Made by a program: the position numbers and the translations under genes. A stretch of 64,000 nucleotides of DNA, taken from positions 246,001 through 310,000 of the forward strand of contig JAQFVV010012499.1 of NCBI GenBank assembly GCA_028023455.1, read 5' to 3'. Origin of the DNA: Epiperipatus broadwayi (Eukaryota; Onychophora; Udeonychophora; Euonychophora; Peripatidae). Within the stretch, counting starts at the first letter, position 1. Every line of letters begins with the position of its first letter. Shown piece by piece: positions 1 through 14,104 of the stretch. Below the pieces are notes generated by a model, which saw only the letters and a program-made list of their open reading frames with translations, was not told the origin of the DNA and did not search any database.

Positions 1-496
1 TTTTTAAATTCTTATCAGCAAATTCCAGGATCGATCTTACCTGGCTTGACTTTTCTCTGTGGACCGTGTCCTTATTTCGATTGTTATTGCTCAGCTTTCT
101 TTAGAGTGGGAACTCAAAATATTTATTACTAGTATTTTTCTAATTTATCTCCTATCTGACTTTATGCCCAAGGGCCCATTTGCAATTACATCAATATAGA
201 AAATCATTTCTATTCTAAGATTAAAAATAACTAATTAATAATATTTTTTAAAGAATTCTTTTATATTAAAACAATCTTGTTTTTAGATTTTAACATTAAA
301 GAATTATATAATTAAATTAGTTTGCCATCTGTGCATTATATATATTATTTTAAATAAAATTATTAAATTCTCTTTTTTATATATATATTTCTACTTGAGA
401 GTGATTTTATATTTTTTTCTACTTCTATTTAAAATAAATGTGACAGCATATACTTATTACATTCCAATATATATATATATATAGTAATGAAAAATA

Positions 497-567
497 TATT
501 CCATTGTAATTTATCTCAGGTCTTGGCTTATTTTACCAAAGTCCTGAGATTGTAATAGAATGTATAT
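497..567. repeat. Imperfect hairpin
   Basis: Two arms of about 25-28 bp read towards each other across a 9-bp AT loop. CTCAGGTCTTGG near 515-530 pairs with CCAAAGTCCTGAG near 537-550, and the outer parts ATTCCATTGTAAT and ATTGTAATAGAATG continue the match with gaps. (TA)n flanks both sides. It may be a decayed short fold-back transposon; class unknown. Confidence 0.4.
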
Positions 568-640
568 ATATAAAAAAAATAAACTAGCCCAATCAATGGA
601 TGGTTCAATCATTGATTATAATTATAATAAATTAATTATT

Positions 641-765
641 CATGAATTCACGTGTTTTTCATTTCAAACTATTTTACATGTTATCTTAACCCATACTGCC
701 AGAATGGATAAAAATGCATTAAATAGTTATTAAACTTTAAAATGATGAAAGAATAAAGAATATTA
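641..765. repeat. Dispersed repeat, relatives at 4.7 and 4.9 kb
   Basis: Bases 641-706 align with 4891-4959 in the same orientation (shared TTTTACATGTTATCTTAAC versus CTTACATGTTACCTTAAC). Bases 719-765 align in reverse complement with about 4697-4742 (shared TTATTAAACTTTAAAATGA). Two blocks of one family therefore recur 4 kb away in a different arrangement, suggesting an old element broken by rearrangement. No coding capacity. Confidence 0.5.
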
Positions 766-979
766 AATGGTAACTCATTTGGTCTTTTTTATTTATTAAT
801 TTTTTTTTGTAAAATTGATTTTAAAGTTAACCACTTATTCACATGAAATATATATTCCTACATAATAGAAGTAAATTATTTTAAATCTTTAATTTGTCAA
901 TATTAATAGTAAAAATGCTAGAGGTCACTTATTGTTAAAAATTTTCTGTTGACTTTTAATTCTTATGCCTTATATATGT

Positions 980-1062
980 ACAATATATAAATAAACTGGT
1001 TTCAAATTTCAATTTAATAACAAATGATTGTTTCCTAGATATTATTTGTCATTACACACTTA
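980..1062 (+). repeat. Dispersed repeat, copy 1 (partner 8361-8440)
   Basis: Shares the run TTTCAAATTTCAATTTAATA and the following ACAAATGATT, then ATTATTTGTCATTA, with 8361-8440 in the same orientation. Divergence is modest given the AT bias. Element class unknown. Confidence 0.55.
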
Positions 1063-3763
1063 TTGTTGTTTTAATTTAAATGCATTGTACATTATTAATT
1101 TATTATAATTATATTGTACCAGTCAAAAGATATTCTCCATCTAACATGACCTGAACCCATGAAACCGGACTTCAAACCCAGTCAAACCAAAGGCTTATAT
1201 CAAAGACCAAACTGAATTCGAACCCAATTCATGAGCTCAGATCAAAACCTAATGGATAATACATATTGACGGCACTTGAGACTATGTACCATAAACTAGC
1301 TCAATAGATAAGATGATTACTGAGACCACTTATCTGACTCTAACTAATGTATGATAAAATTACTATGGATATTTCTAAATAAATTCACATATGTATACTT
1401 GGGTTGCCAATATAACAGTGTGCATGAATATTTAAAACTGATCAATAAATAATAAACAATCAAACCAAGTATGTATATAAAATATTTAATAATAAGCAAA
1501 TATTTGTTCAATATTTATGATGAGTATTATAAATTATCTCTTGTCTTTGGATTGTGAACTACAATGTACAATAAATAATGGCAGTTATACTCATATGCCA
1601 ATAATTAATATGTAAGTATTTAAGAAATATATTTATCTATGCCCTGGCAAGGTAGACAAGTGTAAATAATGATACCTATGACATTTGTGCTGAACAAATT
1701 ACGTACATTATTTATTATTTGATATTTTATTTGGAAAAGAAAATATGATTCACACATCCATAAATCAATTCATGAACAGCATGATAAATACGTAGGATAT
1801 CACTTCAATACTTAACAAAGAAAATTATTTAAATTATTGATAAATATAAAATTGTGTAATTTTAATGAAATCAATTCATTATGATGTATAAAGCAAAAGA
1901 ACAGGCCTTTATTTGAACTAAAAAATGAAATGGTATTAATGCATTACGAGCAGCAAAATGAATATGAAATAAAATGGTTTGTCAGTGATTCATGAAGTAG
2001 AAGGGTGGCTTATAGTCAACACATCCTTTCTGCACTACAAAGGACCCATGGAACATGGGGAAAGCCAGGTCAGGACACAGTCATAAACCTTTGGTGTTCC
2101 AATACATTGATGAGCGAGGGAGAAAGTGATTTCTTCCTATATATTTAAAATATCAATAATATCACCAAAATAACAAACCCAAGAAGCAAGAGAATGGATC
2201 ATGTTAGCAATGTTATGAATGGTGATGATATAATGATCATCATATTTGATTAATAAAGCTCAAATTATATAATAGATGCTTAACGTAATGACCTGATCAT
2301 ATCAGATTAAAATCAAACTTACTTGGCACAAATGTGATTAAATGCAATTATATAATTATAATAATAATACCCTTTATATTATGCCCTTCCTGAACACATT
2401 TTAAAAAAGAGATTTAAATCAGAATATTTTTTTTTTTTTTTTTTTATTAACCTTTCGTAAAACATTAATAAATGTGATGAATATAAATAGATAATTTTGT
2501 ATAACTTAAATAAAATAGTCAGGAGCATAGCTTATAAACTGAGCTAATAATACTTTTCAGCTGTTAGTAAAATCATATCAGATATTAAATAATTCTTTCA
2601 ACTCGATAATTAAGAGAACTGTATTAATTTAGTTCTAACAGCAATAATTAAGCTATAAAATTTTGAAATACTATTTTCTTAGGGTGAGTTTAAACGGAAG
2701 AGATTATTATCAAGTTGAAAGTATTATTGGCATATTATCACAAATAAATGATATTAATAATCATTCAGATAAATACAACTAAAATTAGTTAAAATGAACT
2801 GCCATAGTAGGAGAAAGAAAGTTAACAAGATATTTATATTTTAAGACTAGAGAAAATAGAATAGAGAAGTACTATAACAAAATTTAATGCATTATAAAGT
2901 GAATAGAGAAATTTTAGACAGTAGTTAACTTAAATTATGATTTGAGATAGAGTTCATGAACAGACCAGAAGGTTGCAGTTTATAAAGTAAAAGGGTTACC
3001 AGTCCTTCCATGGCTCGCTCATTGTTTCATAATGACAGAGTCCGGTTGGGTTTAGAGACAACGTAAGTGTGCACTTGATTTATGTGAGTTCCATTTATGG
3101 ATTAGTTTTCTTCTGTATTTCACCAGCTTATGATTGATATTGAAAAGTTCTGTTTATCAGCAACATTTTGAAGATTTGTGGAGAACTTTGGGGTTCAGCA
3201 ATCAGATCCCTGAAGTTAGCCATGTACCATGCTGAAAATACTATTAAAAATCAAAATTAAAAAAGGATGTAGTTTCTGGTGGCAACTCCTCTTAATTTAA
3301 TAGTAATGCCCCCTTTATAGAAACTTTTCTGGGGTATTTATTTTCTTTCCTACAGTTTCCCACCCTTTCTGATTTTGATGCCTTAAGGCTAGAGCATTTA
3401 CATTATTACAAACCCAAATTTCCTCTAATTAATTTACAATCCTTTCTCCTATAAGACTTTCAAATCCATTACCTTTGAATTTATTTTCTGTTTAGAAAAT
3501 GAATTTGTAAAATCTGAACAAATGATTTTAATTTAGCACTGTCCTTAAAGTTTTAACTTACCATTTAAACTAATTAATAAAAGATTCCCTATTGTCTTTG
3601 GGAAAGGATGATCTGAAAGCTTATCTAAGGAATGTACCTTTTAATCATATAAATTTGAACAAAATGGTAAAATATGAAATAAAACATTCCAATGTAATAA
3701 AACTTTATAACGGATATATATTTAACTATTTACATATATATATATATATTTTATATATGGGTA

Positions 3764-3800
<37 letters not shown>
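3764..3800. repeat. (TA)n microsatellite
   Basis: Nearly uninterrupted TA dinucleotides. Short open frames here translate to alternating Ile-Tyr and are artefacts of the repeat. Confidence 0.9.
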
Positions 3801-3804
<4 letters not shown>

Positions 3805-4180
3805 CCACATAATTAAAATATATATATTTTCATAAATATTTTATCATGAGGTAATTAATAACATTAACAAATTTAAACATAAGATAATTAACCTCAATAA
3901 ATATTTAAATAATAACCTCAGTTTTAACTGGACCTAACATATATGAACATAGTATAAAATATAAAGTCTCATTACATTTGGAAATTTTCACTGTTAGTGA
4001 TAGGGTTTGAACTAGGTTAAAATGGGATCTCATGAAGAAGAGATCAAACTTAGATCCAACTGCTTCAATATATATAATATAATTATATGTAACAATAATT
4101 AATAATATATATTAATGATTTTATTAGATAAATAATTCATTATTTAATACCAAGGAGTAAAATATTTGTATATATAATTT

Positions 4181-4686
4181 ATAAAATATCTACAGTATGA
4201 TCTACCTTTTGAAACATATCTAATGATGAAACTGTAAAATATAATGAAAATTATAATAGCTTCTTAAATTAATAATTTAGAATTATCGATACATTCCACA
4301 AGGTTAGATCATTTAATTTAATAATTTAAATTAATTTATAATTAATGAGGATATAAAAGAGATTATTGGATTTTGGGGACCATAATAGATGCCCTATTAT
4401 AAATAATAAATCTAAAGAGATTTATATTATATATAAATATTTCAGGACTTGTATAAAGTCAATAATTATTTATTAATAATTATTATGTAATATAATAATT
4501 ATATATTAATTATTTAAAAATAATTAATATAATTTATAAATTATAAATCATTTATAAATATACACATAATGTATTTATATTTTTGTTTACAATTTTATCA
4601 TTATTCAATATTTCTCTTCAGAATTTAATTCTCATATTCATCATTATATATGTTTAAAAAGGTAGATCATGCTGTAGATATTTTAT
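4181..4686. repeat. Fold-back with 39-bp arms
   Basis: Left arm 4181-4219 is the near-perfect reverse complement of right arm 4648-4686; GTAGATCATGCTGTAGATAT on the right matches ATATCTACAGTATGATCTAC on the left with one change. Weaker pairing continues inward (CTAATGATGAA against TTCATCATTAT). The right flank is related to 719-765. It looks like an old non-autonomous fold-back element with a very AT-rich centre. Confidence 0.6.
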
Positions 4687-4890
4687 ATTTGTGTTATATA
4701 TTCTTTATTCTCTCTTCATTTTAAAGTTTAATAACAATTTAATGTGTTGATAATTTATTATTAATCATTAATAATATATTTATATATTATTAATAATTAT
4801 TAATATTATATTAGAAATTAATATAATATAATTTTATTATATTATTATATATTAATTATAATACCTTGTGTATATTTATAAATAATTTAT

Positions 4891-4959
4891 ATATGAATTA
4901 ACATGTTTGCCATTTTAAACTATCTTACATGTTACCTTAACTCACACCGGAATATGTAA
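4891..4959 (+). repeat. Dispersed repeat, copy 2 (partner 641-706)
   Basis: Same-orientation relative of 641-706: ATGAATTAACATGTTTGCCA followed by a diverged ACTATCTTACATGTTACC run. See the entry at 641. Confidence 0.5.
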
Positions 4960-5065
4960 AATAATATAATAATATAATTAATATTATAAATAATATTATA
5001 ATATTATTTATATAAATATATACATTTACATAAATAATAATTAAATGTATTATTAATTATTCACC

Positions 5066-5112
5066 AAAATATAAATTGGAAACAAAGGGAAATTTATTGA
5101 ATCCAACCTATA
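5066..5112 (+). repeat. Dispersed repeat (inverted partner 7650-7698)
   Basis: AAATATAAATTGGAAACAAA, then GGGAAATTTATTGAATCCAA, is the reverse complement, with few changes, of 7650-7698. The two copies are inverted about 2.5 kb apart. Confidence 0.55.
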
Positions 5113-6872
5113 TTTTCAGATGGGGATTATATATTAATATAATATATTTATGAATTAAGATAAATTATATTAATTATAATTTATTATAATAATTATCTTG
5201 GTTAGGTTATAATGTATCAATTAGATAAATAAATTATTTATTTAATTTATATGTATTGTAAAGGATGGAAAATCCACCCTTTTTTTTTTTGAAGTGCCAG
5301 TATAGTTTTTAAAAAAATCTCTTTGATTTAGTTTTTACTTAAGGATTTGTAAATAGGTTGTTATTGTTATTGTTATTAATTGTTTTTATTGTTACTTGGT
5401 TCATTTTGATTTATTTCTTGTGATATGTGTTTTGATTTGTAATGATGAGATTTTAATAGCAATGAATATATAAAAATTCACAAGTGTGTACATATATAAA
5501 TAATTATTAGCAGTAGCATTTAAATTGCTAATTATAATTAGATTGTACTTTTATTTTTTTTGGAAAGTATAAAAGATGTAATGATATTATTTTGGGTTGT
5601 TTATTTATTTGCTTATTTTGTAGATTGTAAAAATAAATTTTTCAATGTAATGTTTTTTTTTTATTAACATTATTTTTGTTTTGGTGTTTAAAAAAATATT
5701 TTAAAATCAACAATCAACAGCATTAAAGATTTTTAATAAACTTACCATGTGAATTATAACAATGGGACAAAGATTATTATGGAAACCCAGAACAGAATCG
5801 TCACTAATTAATAAAAACAGAGGAAGAAAGAAGTCATAGCTTTATTTTGTATATTCCCCAAATTCTTCTTTTGGATATCAATATAGTAATTATTGGACCA
5901 AGATAGCATCAAAAATGTTTGGCTATGTAAACATTATTATCCAGGGCAGTTTTAGTCCTTTTGCCTCTCATATTTCATTATTGAAGTCCAGTAAAATATG
6001 CAGCCTGAAATCAACCCTGTGTTTCAAAAAAACTTCAGAAAAATAGCCATCTATATATTTTTTCAATTGTAAGTTTCTTTTAATGATCCTAAGTAATAGT
6101 CAAATTGAATTATTTCTATAGCTAAACATAAAGAAAATGCCTAGAATCAATTGCGCCAACAACAGAAAAATCTATAAATTCATTGATAACATGTATATTT
6201 AAAGTTATTTCAATCTACTTTGGGATGGACAAAACAAAAGAAAAATGCCTGAAATAATTAGTGGACTGGGCAATGAAGAGACATTAAAAGAAATTAAATG
6301 GTAATTAAAATTTGTCATATTTTCTTTTTTGTTTTCTACATCTATTATTTTTATACCATTTTAAAATATATCTTTATAAAAGTATATACAATTGTGATAT
6401 TTAAAACTAACCTATAAGTTTCTTTTTGGAAAATTTAAACTTATTAATAATAATGAAAGTCAGTTTTTAATATATATATATATGTTTGTTTTATTTATTT
6501 ATTGTTTTTTAAGAAATCTTAAATTACACAAATATATTGGTAAATGCCAAGGTAAAATAATGATTGTAATATATATATACTGTATTTTTTTCATGTTTTA
6601 CACACAATTATATGAAAAAATAAATGTCATGTATCAATTTAGATTGGAAAACAATAAATTACACTTAATTGAATAGGAGTTGTATATAAATATATAATTT
6701 TTTATAGAACCATATTTACAAATTATATCATTATTTAATAATTGTCTTAACTCTTCAGTTATTTTAAATGTGTTATTATTAGATGTATTTTCAAAGGATT
6801 GGGTTAATTTATACTGTTAAATATTGATGTTATATATTAATATCTCCACATTTGTATTTAGAAGTGGTCATG

Positions 6873-6873
<1 letters not shown>

Positions 6874-6925
<52 letters not shown>
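6874..6925. repeat. (TA)n microsatellite
   Basis: About 26 consecutive TA units with no interruption. Confidence 0.95.
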
Positions 6926-6926
<1 letters not shown>

Positions 6927-7649
6927 CTTATACATAAAGGCTTAGATGATATATTTTTTATATATATTGTGCTAGATTTAAAAAAAACCCTAAGTTAATA
7001 AAGTTATGAAATAAATGTTGAACTTTTCAGGCTAGGATATAAGCCTTATATTAATAAGAAGTCCCAGTAGTTGATGTTCCTAATAAAAGATGTGATTTAA
7101 AATAAAGCAAAGTCAATAAATTCTTATGGCATAGTGGGAAGGAGCTCTTGATATTGTCTTCTGTATCATCCTGTCTGTTGATCCAACTTTTCTGTAACCA
7201 ACATTTTTAATTTAATAAGATATTAATTTATTTATTGATTGATTGATTGATCTAATTTCACAACAGTTTTATACAATTCCTATGTAAAATATTAAACTGC
7301 AAGTTATGTTTATTATCGGTAAATCTTTTATTTGATTTATATTTGAAAAAATAAACATTTGAAAAATAAAAGAGTTTTTATGTTTTCCACATATATATTT
7401 GTGCTATTACAAAAATATAAAATCACAATCTTGGAATAAAGCTTATATCATTTGTTTTATACAAAACAAATGACTTTGAGTTTTTGTTAGAAATTTATTA
7501 ATATTTGTTTTTTTCTCTTTTTAGTACATCAGTTTTAATTGGTTGATAAATTCACCATTTGACTAAATGAGAATCTTGTGTATTAATAGATTATTTTTAT
7601 AAGCCATCAGTAATTGAAATACTAAATCACATTTAATATTGTTTGTGAA

Positions 7650-7698
7650 CATATATATTGGATTCAATAAAATTCCCTTTGTTCCAATTTATATTTAG
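7650..7698 (-). repeat. Dispersed repeat, inverted copy of 5066-5112
   Basis: Reverse complement of the 5066-5112 segment, ending in TTCCCTTTGTTCCAATTTAT. See that entry. Confidence 0.55.
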
Positions 7699-8360
7699 TA
7701 ACTAATCAAATTGACAGTTAAATTAACTCTAAGAATTAACCAGTTAACATGTCTTAGTCAATGCTCTGTAGTGTCTAGGTTTATTTTGTATAGCTAGCTG
7801 AAGTAATAATATAAGTAGTGATTAAAGTACATTCACTCATGTGTAATATATTTTCTATACTGTAGATAATTTATTATTCATAACTTTATAAATTAGTAAT
7901 TTATTCAAATAAAATTAACATCATAACCTGATTTATTGTAACTCATATTCAATGGCTGGAATTAGTTATATTTTATTATATTTATTTTTGAATGAAAATT
8001 AATTAAAACCTGAGAGACATGATGGTGCAAATAGATTGTCCATTTCAATTAACACACAATTATTGGAGTGATTTTATTTCTATTTGTATGTATACTATGT
8101 TGTATTACATTTGGTATTCCAATTGGAGTTCCTATCATTTGTAGTTATCGATGATTAGAACAATTTAATTTCTTCAAAACAGAAAAGGTAAAATTTTCTA
8201 TTACATTTTCTATTATGATTTCATCTTTCTTTATTTAGATACTACATACTATTACATTTGTCACTTAATGTTTGTGGCAATTTCTTTACTCTTTATACAT
8301 ATATGGCATATCATAATAAGTACTATAACAATATATATATATATATATATGTGTGTAGGA

Positions 8361-8440
8361 TATTTAAATAAATTGATTTCAAATTTCAATTTAATAACAA
8401 ATGATTATATACTAGGCATTATTTGTCATTAAAACACTTA
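8361..8440 (+). repeat. Dispersed repeat, copy 2 (partner 980-1062)
   Basis: Same-orientation copy of 980-1062 with the shared ATTTCAAATTTCAATTTAAT core, preceded by a (TA)n tract. Confidence 0.55.
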
Positions 8441-11400
8441 ATTTATATTATATAAATATTATATATTATTAAAATAATATAAATATAATATATACATTCC
8501 TTATAGTGTAAAGTTTAAAATAATTTATATATATTAAAATAGATATAAAAAAACAACAACAACAAATAATACAATTACATAGCAAACAATTTCTAAAAAC
8601 AAAAACATGATCTAAATACATTTAGTAATTTTATATGCCCATATTTTCCTCATTGATATTACAAAAAGGCAAGTACTTTAAACACAAACCAATATTTTGG
8701 TAAAATCTAAATACACACACGCATATATATATATATGCGTTTAAATACCACAATCATAAATAAATGCATATACCAAAAAAATTAAAATAAATAACAATAA
8801 CAACTAACAACAGTATATATATATATTGTGACCTTTTAGATTGGCACCATGAAGGAATGTGGGAAGTTCACATTGTGTCAATAGTGATCAGGTGTACCTA
8901 ATAAGAAAAAAATGAATCATGATATAACAATGTCTAATTCTGTTGAAAGGTTCTTAGGATGTTAGTTGTAGTGTACCAATCATTAAATTTTTTTAGATAT
9001 ATCTAATAGTGGGAGAGGGAAATGGATTGTATCAGGAGGTGTTGGTGTAAAAGCTAGACTAATGGGAATAATTATTGTTTGTCTGTAAGGCCCTGATGAG
9101 TGCTTATTCATTAATTTTCTAATCGATTGTTTATTACCAATCCAAGATTAACTTGTATATGTGGGTGCATGTCATTCACATCATTTCACACTTCACACCT
9201 AATTCATATTTCTAATTATCACTCAGAATATCCATCTTGCAATAACATCATTTATTTTATCATAAATATTTCTAATAGCTCAATCACTAATAGACCCCTG
9301 GATTAATGGAAAGACAGATGCACACACACATTATCAGTTTATATGATTTTTTTTATTAATTATTTATTGCATAAAGTCTTTCATTTGGAAATGTAAAAGT
9401 TATTTATTTTATTTATTATGTGTTAGTATTTGTAATTTAATTTTTTTTTTAGATATTCTATTCCTAATTTTTTTTTTTTACAAGTAATAAATTCTTGCGT
9501 ATTGTTCGCCTCATTATAACTACAAAAAAAGGACATGGCCAAGTAGACAGAAGACTTCAGAAAAAGTTTCAGGAAAGGTGAAATATTTTTTCTGAAGAAA
9601 AGACAGTAAAAATAAAGTAGATATAATTTATGTAATAAAACAAGTGAGCCTTATATTTTCGTTAATAGTCTCTATTGTTCCCTTTACTAAAAACTTCTCT
9701 TATACTACTCAAGTGTAAATGCCCACGTATAATTATGAAAAACACAGGACAGAATTATTCAATATGGAATGATAAACTTTTAAATGTACACTGGTTCCAG
9801 TTTTTATCTACTAACACTTTGAATTTACTTCTTATTAAGATGCATAGATAATATGGAAAAAAAAAATTAAATGGCTAATACAATTTTGTGATAATTTACT
9901 TATAACGAATAGTGGGACACTGGCAGTACATATATTAACAATACTAATAATAATTGGAAAAGTTATGCTGAACTATGTAATGGAATATTTTATTGACTCT
10001 CATTTAATAAGTTTCTTATTTTTATTGTGTAAAATAAGGCTGAAACAGAGAAATTATTCATTCTAGTTCTTTACAGTATTATAATAGCTATGTATACTAA
10101 ATTTCCTTACCAGTCATACCTATATATGAGTGATAGAATACGTGACTTAATGATATTTTATAATTATTTATCAGAAATATGTATAAGCATGGATGACCAA
10201 ATAATCCTGATCTTGATCATTCTTAAATTTTATTAAATGCTGGAAAGTTAAGACGAAACAAAGTTGAAATAGTATGAATCATAAACATTTATTTGGATGA
10301 TCTTGATAAGCTTTGGAGATTGTATGACAAATAACTTGATTCAAATATGTGCAAAGCTGTTTGTCATTTTCATTAGGAAGCCCTAAGAACATTGGAGGTT
10401 ATTGCTGTTTGCCAAATTTATGTTTATCCTGCAGGAGTAATGTTTATATGTTTTAATCTTTGTTTATTCGTCTTATCATCGTGAGGTACGCGTGTGTTTC
10501 TGCTTTTAAAGTTTCAAGTATGAACTTAAAAAAACGAGTTAAAAGGGAACTTTTATTTTAATGATAAAAGGTTTGATATGCATTTCTTCCATTGCATATG
10601 ATAGATAGGTAGTAGAATTTATTTATCTTTTTTTATGTTTATTTTGACATTAATTTGATTTATTATTATGTATTTGGGTACCCAATCCTCTTTAGAACTT
10701 CTCGGAGAGTTTGGTATAAGTTATACCAAGCCAGTAATATTTTCTTTTGTTGTATTATGTAAAATGTTATATATTCCTATGCTCATATTATTGGTGCAAG
10801 TTGAATGGTTTATCATTATTCATCAGTTGGTAATAATAAATAGATACATGAAAGTATTTATGCCCATTTTGCTGAATGGCCAGGTTTACTTGACAGTACT
10901 TACGCTAATTTGAAATTCGATATAATTTTTCATAGATATTAGATTCATTTATAATTTAATTAATGCTAATATAACATTTTATTGTCTGATGTGTTCGCTA
11001 TCAGAAGCTATTTGATAAGAATTAAATTTATGCTTATATGTTTCCTATCGGTTTCAGCGGGCGCTATGCGCTAAGGATTGTGAAAATTTAAGAGTTTATC
11101 TGTTTATGGATTTGTCCTATATGAAATGTGTTAAATACCATTTGAGTGAAGGGACAATTGAAGGGATAATCATGATATTAGGATTGACTAATGCTCCTTT
11201 TACTTATTTACCTATTGAGCCATGGGTGGTAGTATATTTCCTTATTTCATTGTATATGATGCGATAATTATATTTCTTAAAGTGAAGTGGTAGATGCTCC
11301 ATTTATTCATGATAAGTTAGCTGGGTTCCGCAACATTTGTCTCACAAAAGTTGGTAGTTAATATGTTGATGAATTAAGTTGATGTTTGGAGTTTTTATTA

Positions 11401-12306
11401 ACCCTCACACGCCTGTATGCGAATATTTATTTGTTAGTATTTTGTTCTCCCTCTTCATTCCACGTATTTATGATTATGTAGTATATGTTAGTTATTTCAG
11501 ATAAATGTTTTAGTGATTTTTGTAATATACTTAAAGTTGGATTAATAATTTAATGATTGGCTCATTGTACCATCCGTGTTGTGAAGTTTATTCATTCCGC
11601 AAGTGAACCGATAGAAAATATAATCAATAAATGTGTTATGATTGAAAATTTATAAATGTGCACACATTCGGAGATATGACAAACTTAGAGATATGGAGGG
11701 AGACGATTGATGGAATTGTAAGTTCTAAATAGCTTGTCAAATCATATCACCCACATTATCATTATTTCATTTATTATTATTACTGGCAATTCACCCTCCC
11801 GATATGAATGTTATATTGGGTTACAAAATTTTACTTTATTCAATGCTAATTTTAATAAATTATTACTTAATTTCATAAAGTAAGTATAAATTTACAGGTA
11901 TACGGAAATGATTTCAATGGCATTAGTTGATTATTTGATACTGTTTTCTTAGTTCATTGAGAGCACAGAATGAGAATAGATGATATAGTCATTGGTATGT
12001 GAATATATAATTATTTTGTATTGCTAATAATTTAATAAATAGAGTTACAAATATTATTGAAATAACAGATGAGAGGAAGAGCCTTCAAATATTAAGTGTA
12101 TAGAATTTATGTAATTTAAATGTTGTTTAGTCAAGCTGGTAGTTAATGTGAAATTAATGCTAAATCATCATAGATGTGTTTGTAAAAGATGGAATCTTGT
12201 AATAAATGTTTGTTGAAATAAGATTCTCTCTGAATTATTTTTATCATATACGTTCGATTGACTATTTCCACACAAATATATGTTCAACATAATATGATTG
12301 TAATAC

Positions 12307-12513
12307 TTATCAGTTTGATAGTATATACAATATATCTAGATAATACTAAATTAATTGATCCAAACATTGTATAATGTCAAGATATAGATTTTACCTTGTT
12401 TAGTACTGTATTAGTTATCAGTTTAATAGTATATGCCATTTATTTAAATAAAATTGAATTAATTGATCCAAACATTGTATAATGCCAAGATATAGATTTT
12501 ACCTTGTTTAAAA
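12307..12513 (+). repeat. Two-copy tandem repeat, 108-bp period
   Basis: TTATCAGTTTGATAGTATAT at 12307 recurs as TTATCAGTTTAATAGTATAT at 12415. Both units contain ATTGATCCAAACATTGTATA and end in ATATAGATTTTACCTTGTTT. The copies differ by scattered substitutions and a short diverged central block. No open frame spans them. Confidence 0.85.
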
Positions 12514-13732
12514 TACATAATGATGTGTGATAAAAATGCACTGATCTCTATCATCGTCTATCCTTTATTTCATTGTAAGTAATTGTCAGTTTCACAATAG
12601 TTCTCATTACTTAATAATCATCTTATAATAGGATTGACTTATTATTCATATAATAGAGCCTGAGATTATTCCATCATTTAGATAAACATTGGTATAGCTG
12701 TGCAATCTAAATCAAATGTCTGTAGATTAATTATTGTTACAGCGATCCCCAAATATATTAGATGAGTGGCATAATTGGTCTGGTATGTACTTGGATGGTG
12801 GAAAAATTGAACATATCATGATTTTTTTTATTTAATCCATGAATTGCTTTCTTTTGATAACTTAAATAAGTGCTTATAGTATAACTGAATAAACATTATA
12901 TAATTATTGTTTATAAATGATTCTCTCATCCCATTTGTATTCTAGATGACCACGAGACCCTATGACCCCAACTGAGCTAAGCTGCAGGTTAGTACTATAA
13001 TAAGAGTCTTATCCATAATTAGGGATGCAACTTAAATTATAAATTTTATTCTATCTTGTATAGAATTGGTGCCTGGGCATTTATATGTGTATAAGGTGAT
13101 ATAGGTGAAGATTGAAGAGGTTAAATTACACACACACACATGTATATATATATAGTTATGGGTGGCCTTCCCCATTTAAATGAACCTATTTCAACACCAA
13201 AAACATAGTTATAAATAAATAAAAATTCTAAAATATATATACAAATATACTAAAGCATATAATTCTAAACACCTGAGCCACCCCACCCCACCCCAAATTA
13301 TATATATACATATCGTTCTCTTACTTATTGTATAAAAATAATATATATAATAATTATATAAAATTAATATTATAATTATATATAATATATTGTAATAAAT
13401 AATATATATTAATACATTATTTTATTATTTATTATTATAAATATTTTATTTAATTATAACTTTATAAAATTTATTTTATAAATTATAAATACAATTATTT
13501 ATATTATATAAATATTTTGTAAAACTCCATTTTAAAGTTCAATATATTATATATAATATCTATTATATATTATATATAAATGTAATATTTAATTATTATT
13601 TAATTATAGTAATTGTTCAAGAGTGTAAGAATAAAATTATATATATATTATTTATATAAATATATATTAATACAATTAATATATATAGATATTAATAATA
13701 TATATATATATATATATATTATAAATAATTCA
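12514..13732. other. Non-coding sequence with TA-rich tracts
   Basis: No gene seen. From about 13300 to 13730 the sequence is almost pure A/T with (TA)n blocks, directly upstream of the Penelope-like fragment. The missing 5' part of that element is not found here. Confidence 0.65.
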
Positions 13733-14104
13733 AAAAATAGCTGTAGTATTTTAAATAAAAGTTGTGCAATATATAAATGGCAGTGTGTTTGTGGAAAAGG
13801 ATATATAGGTGAATCCCAGTGCACATTGGAGAAAAGGTCAAAGGAGCATTTATTGGTATATAAACAAGTGCAAAAATCAAGACAAGAGAGTGTTAGAAAT
13901 GATGATATATCACCTTCAGTATTCTTTGATCATAATGTTACATGTATATATGGTTTTGATTTTAATAAAGTTAAGATTTTATGTATTGAAAGAAATAATA
14001 ACAAACATAAAATTAAAGAAGCTATGTTAATAAGAAATGGAAAGCAGCATTTGGTAAATAGACAAGCTGCTAATATAAAAATTAATGAATTGTGGAAATA
14101 TTGA
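13733..14104 (+). pseudogene. Penelope-like element, GIY-YIG endonuclease fragment
   Basis: About 123 codons of open frame matching the C-terminal endonuclease domain of Penelope-like retroelements. The GIY-YIG core reads CVCGKGYIGES, preceded by CAIYKWQ and followed by TLEKRSKEH, where the Arg and the E-H pair fit the family. Further on are FFDHNVTC, FNKVKILCIE, then KIKEAMLIRNGK and LVNRQAANIKINELW, the usual end of this domain. In complete elements the domain nicks target DNA for reverse transcription and follows a reverse transcriptase of several hundred residues. No reverse transcriptase lies upstream, only A/T-rich sequence, so this is a 5'-truncated copy. No start codon is meaningful. 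A hairpin (14322-14752) begins about 220 bp downstream and may be the element's 3' end. Confidence 0.85.

Larger units (their letters stand above)
1..3760. other. AT-rich non-coding sequence, no gene
   Basis: Dense in stops on both strands, with A/T homopolymers and short (TA)n tracts. I see no coding signature, RNA gene or recognisable full-length transposon. What can be supported is listed separately: a hairpin near 497-567 and segments with diverged copies elsewhere (641-765 and 980-1062). The rest shows nothing I can name. Confidence 0.7.
3801..6870. other. AT-rich sequence with decayed repeats, no gene
   Basis: Extremely AT-rich, made largely of TTAAT and TATAAT-like words. It contains the fold-back at 4181-4686 and the repeat segments at 4891-4959 and 5066-5112. 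No protein-coding or RNA gene signal in the remainder. Confidence 0.65.
6926..12306. other. Non-coding sequence, no recognisable gene
   Basis: Holds the repeat segments at 7650-7698 and 8361-8440 and several short microsatellites. From about 10440 to 12000 base composition is slightly less AT-rich and has longer open stretches, for example 81 codons from 10668. I recognise no domain in them and cannot call a gene. Confidence 0.6.

Noticed and set aside
3592-3816. 74-codon plus-strand frame ending in Ile-Tyr repeats
   Set aside because: Half of it is (TA)n; no domain, no context.
9087-9115. CTGATGAGTGC, identical to the start of hammerhead candidate M2
   Set aside because: No GAAA box and no pairable stem I follow; chance match.
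10440-12000. Possible decayed LTR retrotransposon pol region
   Set aside because: Slightly higher GC and longer frames, but no protease, reverse transcriptase, RNase H or integrase motif could be read.
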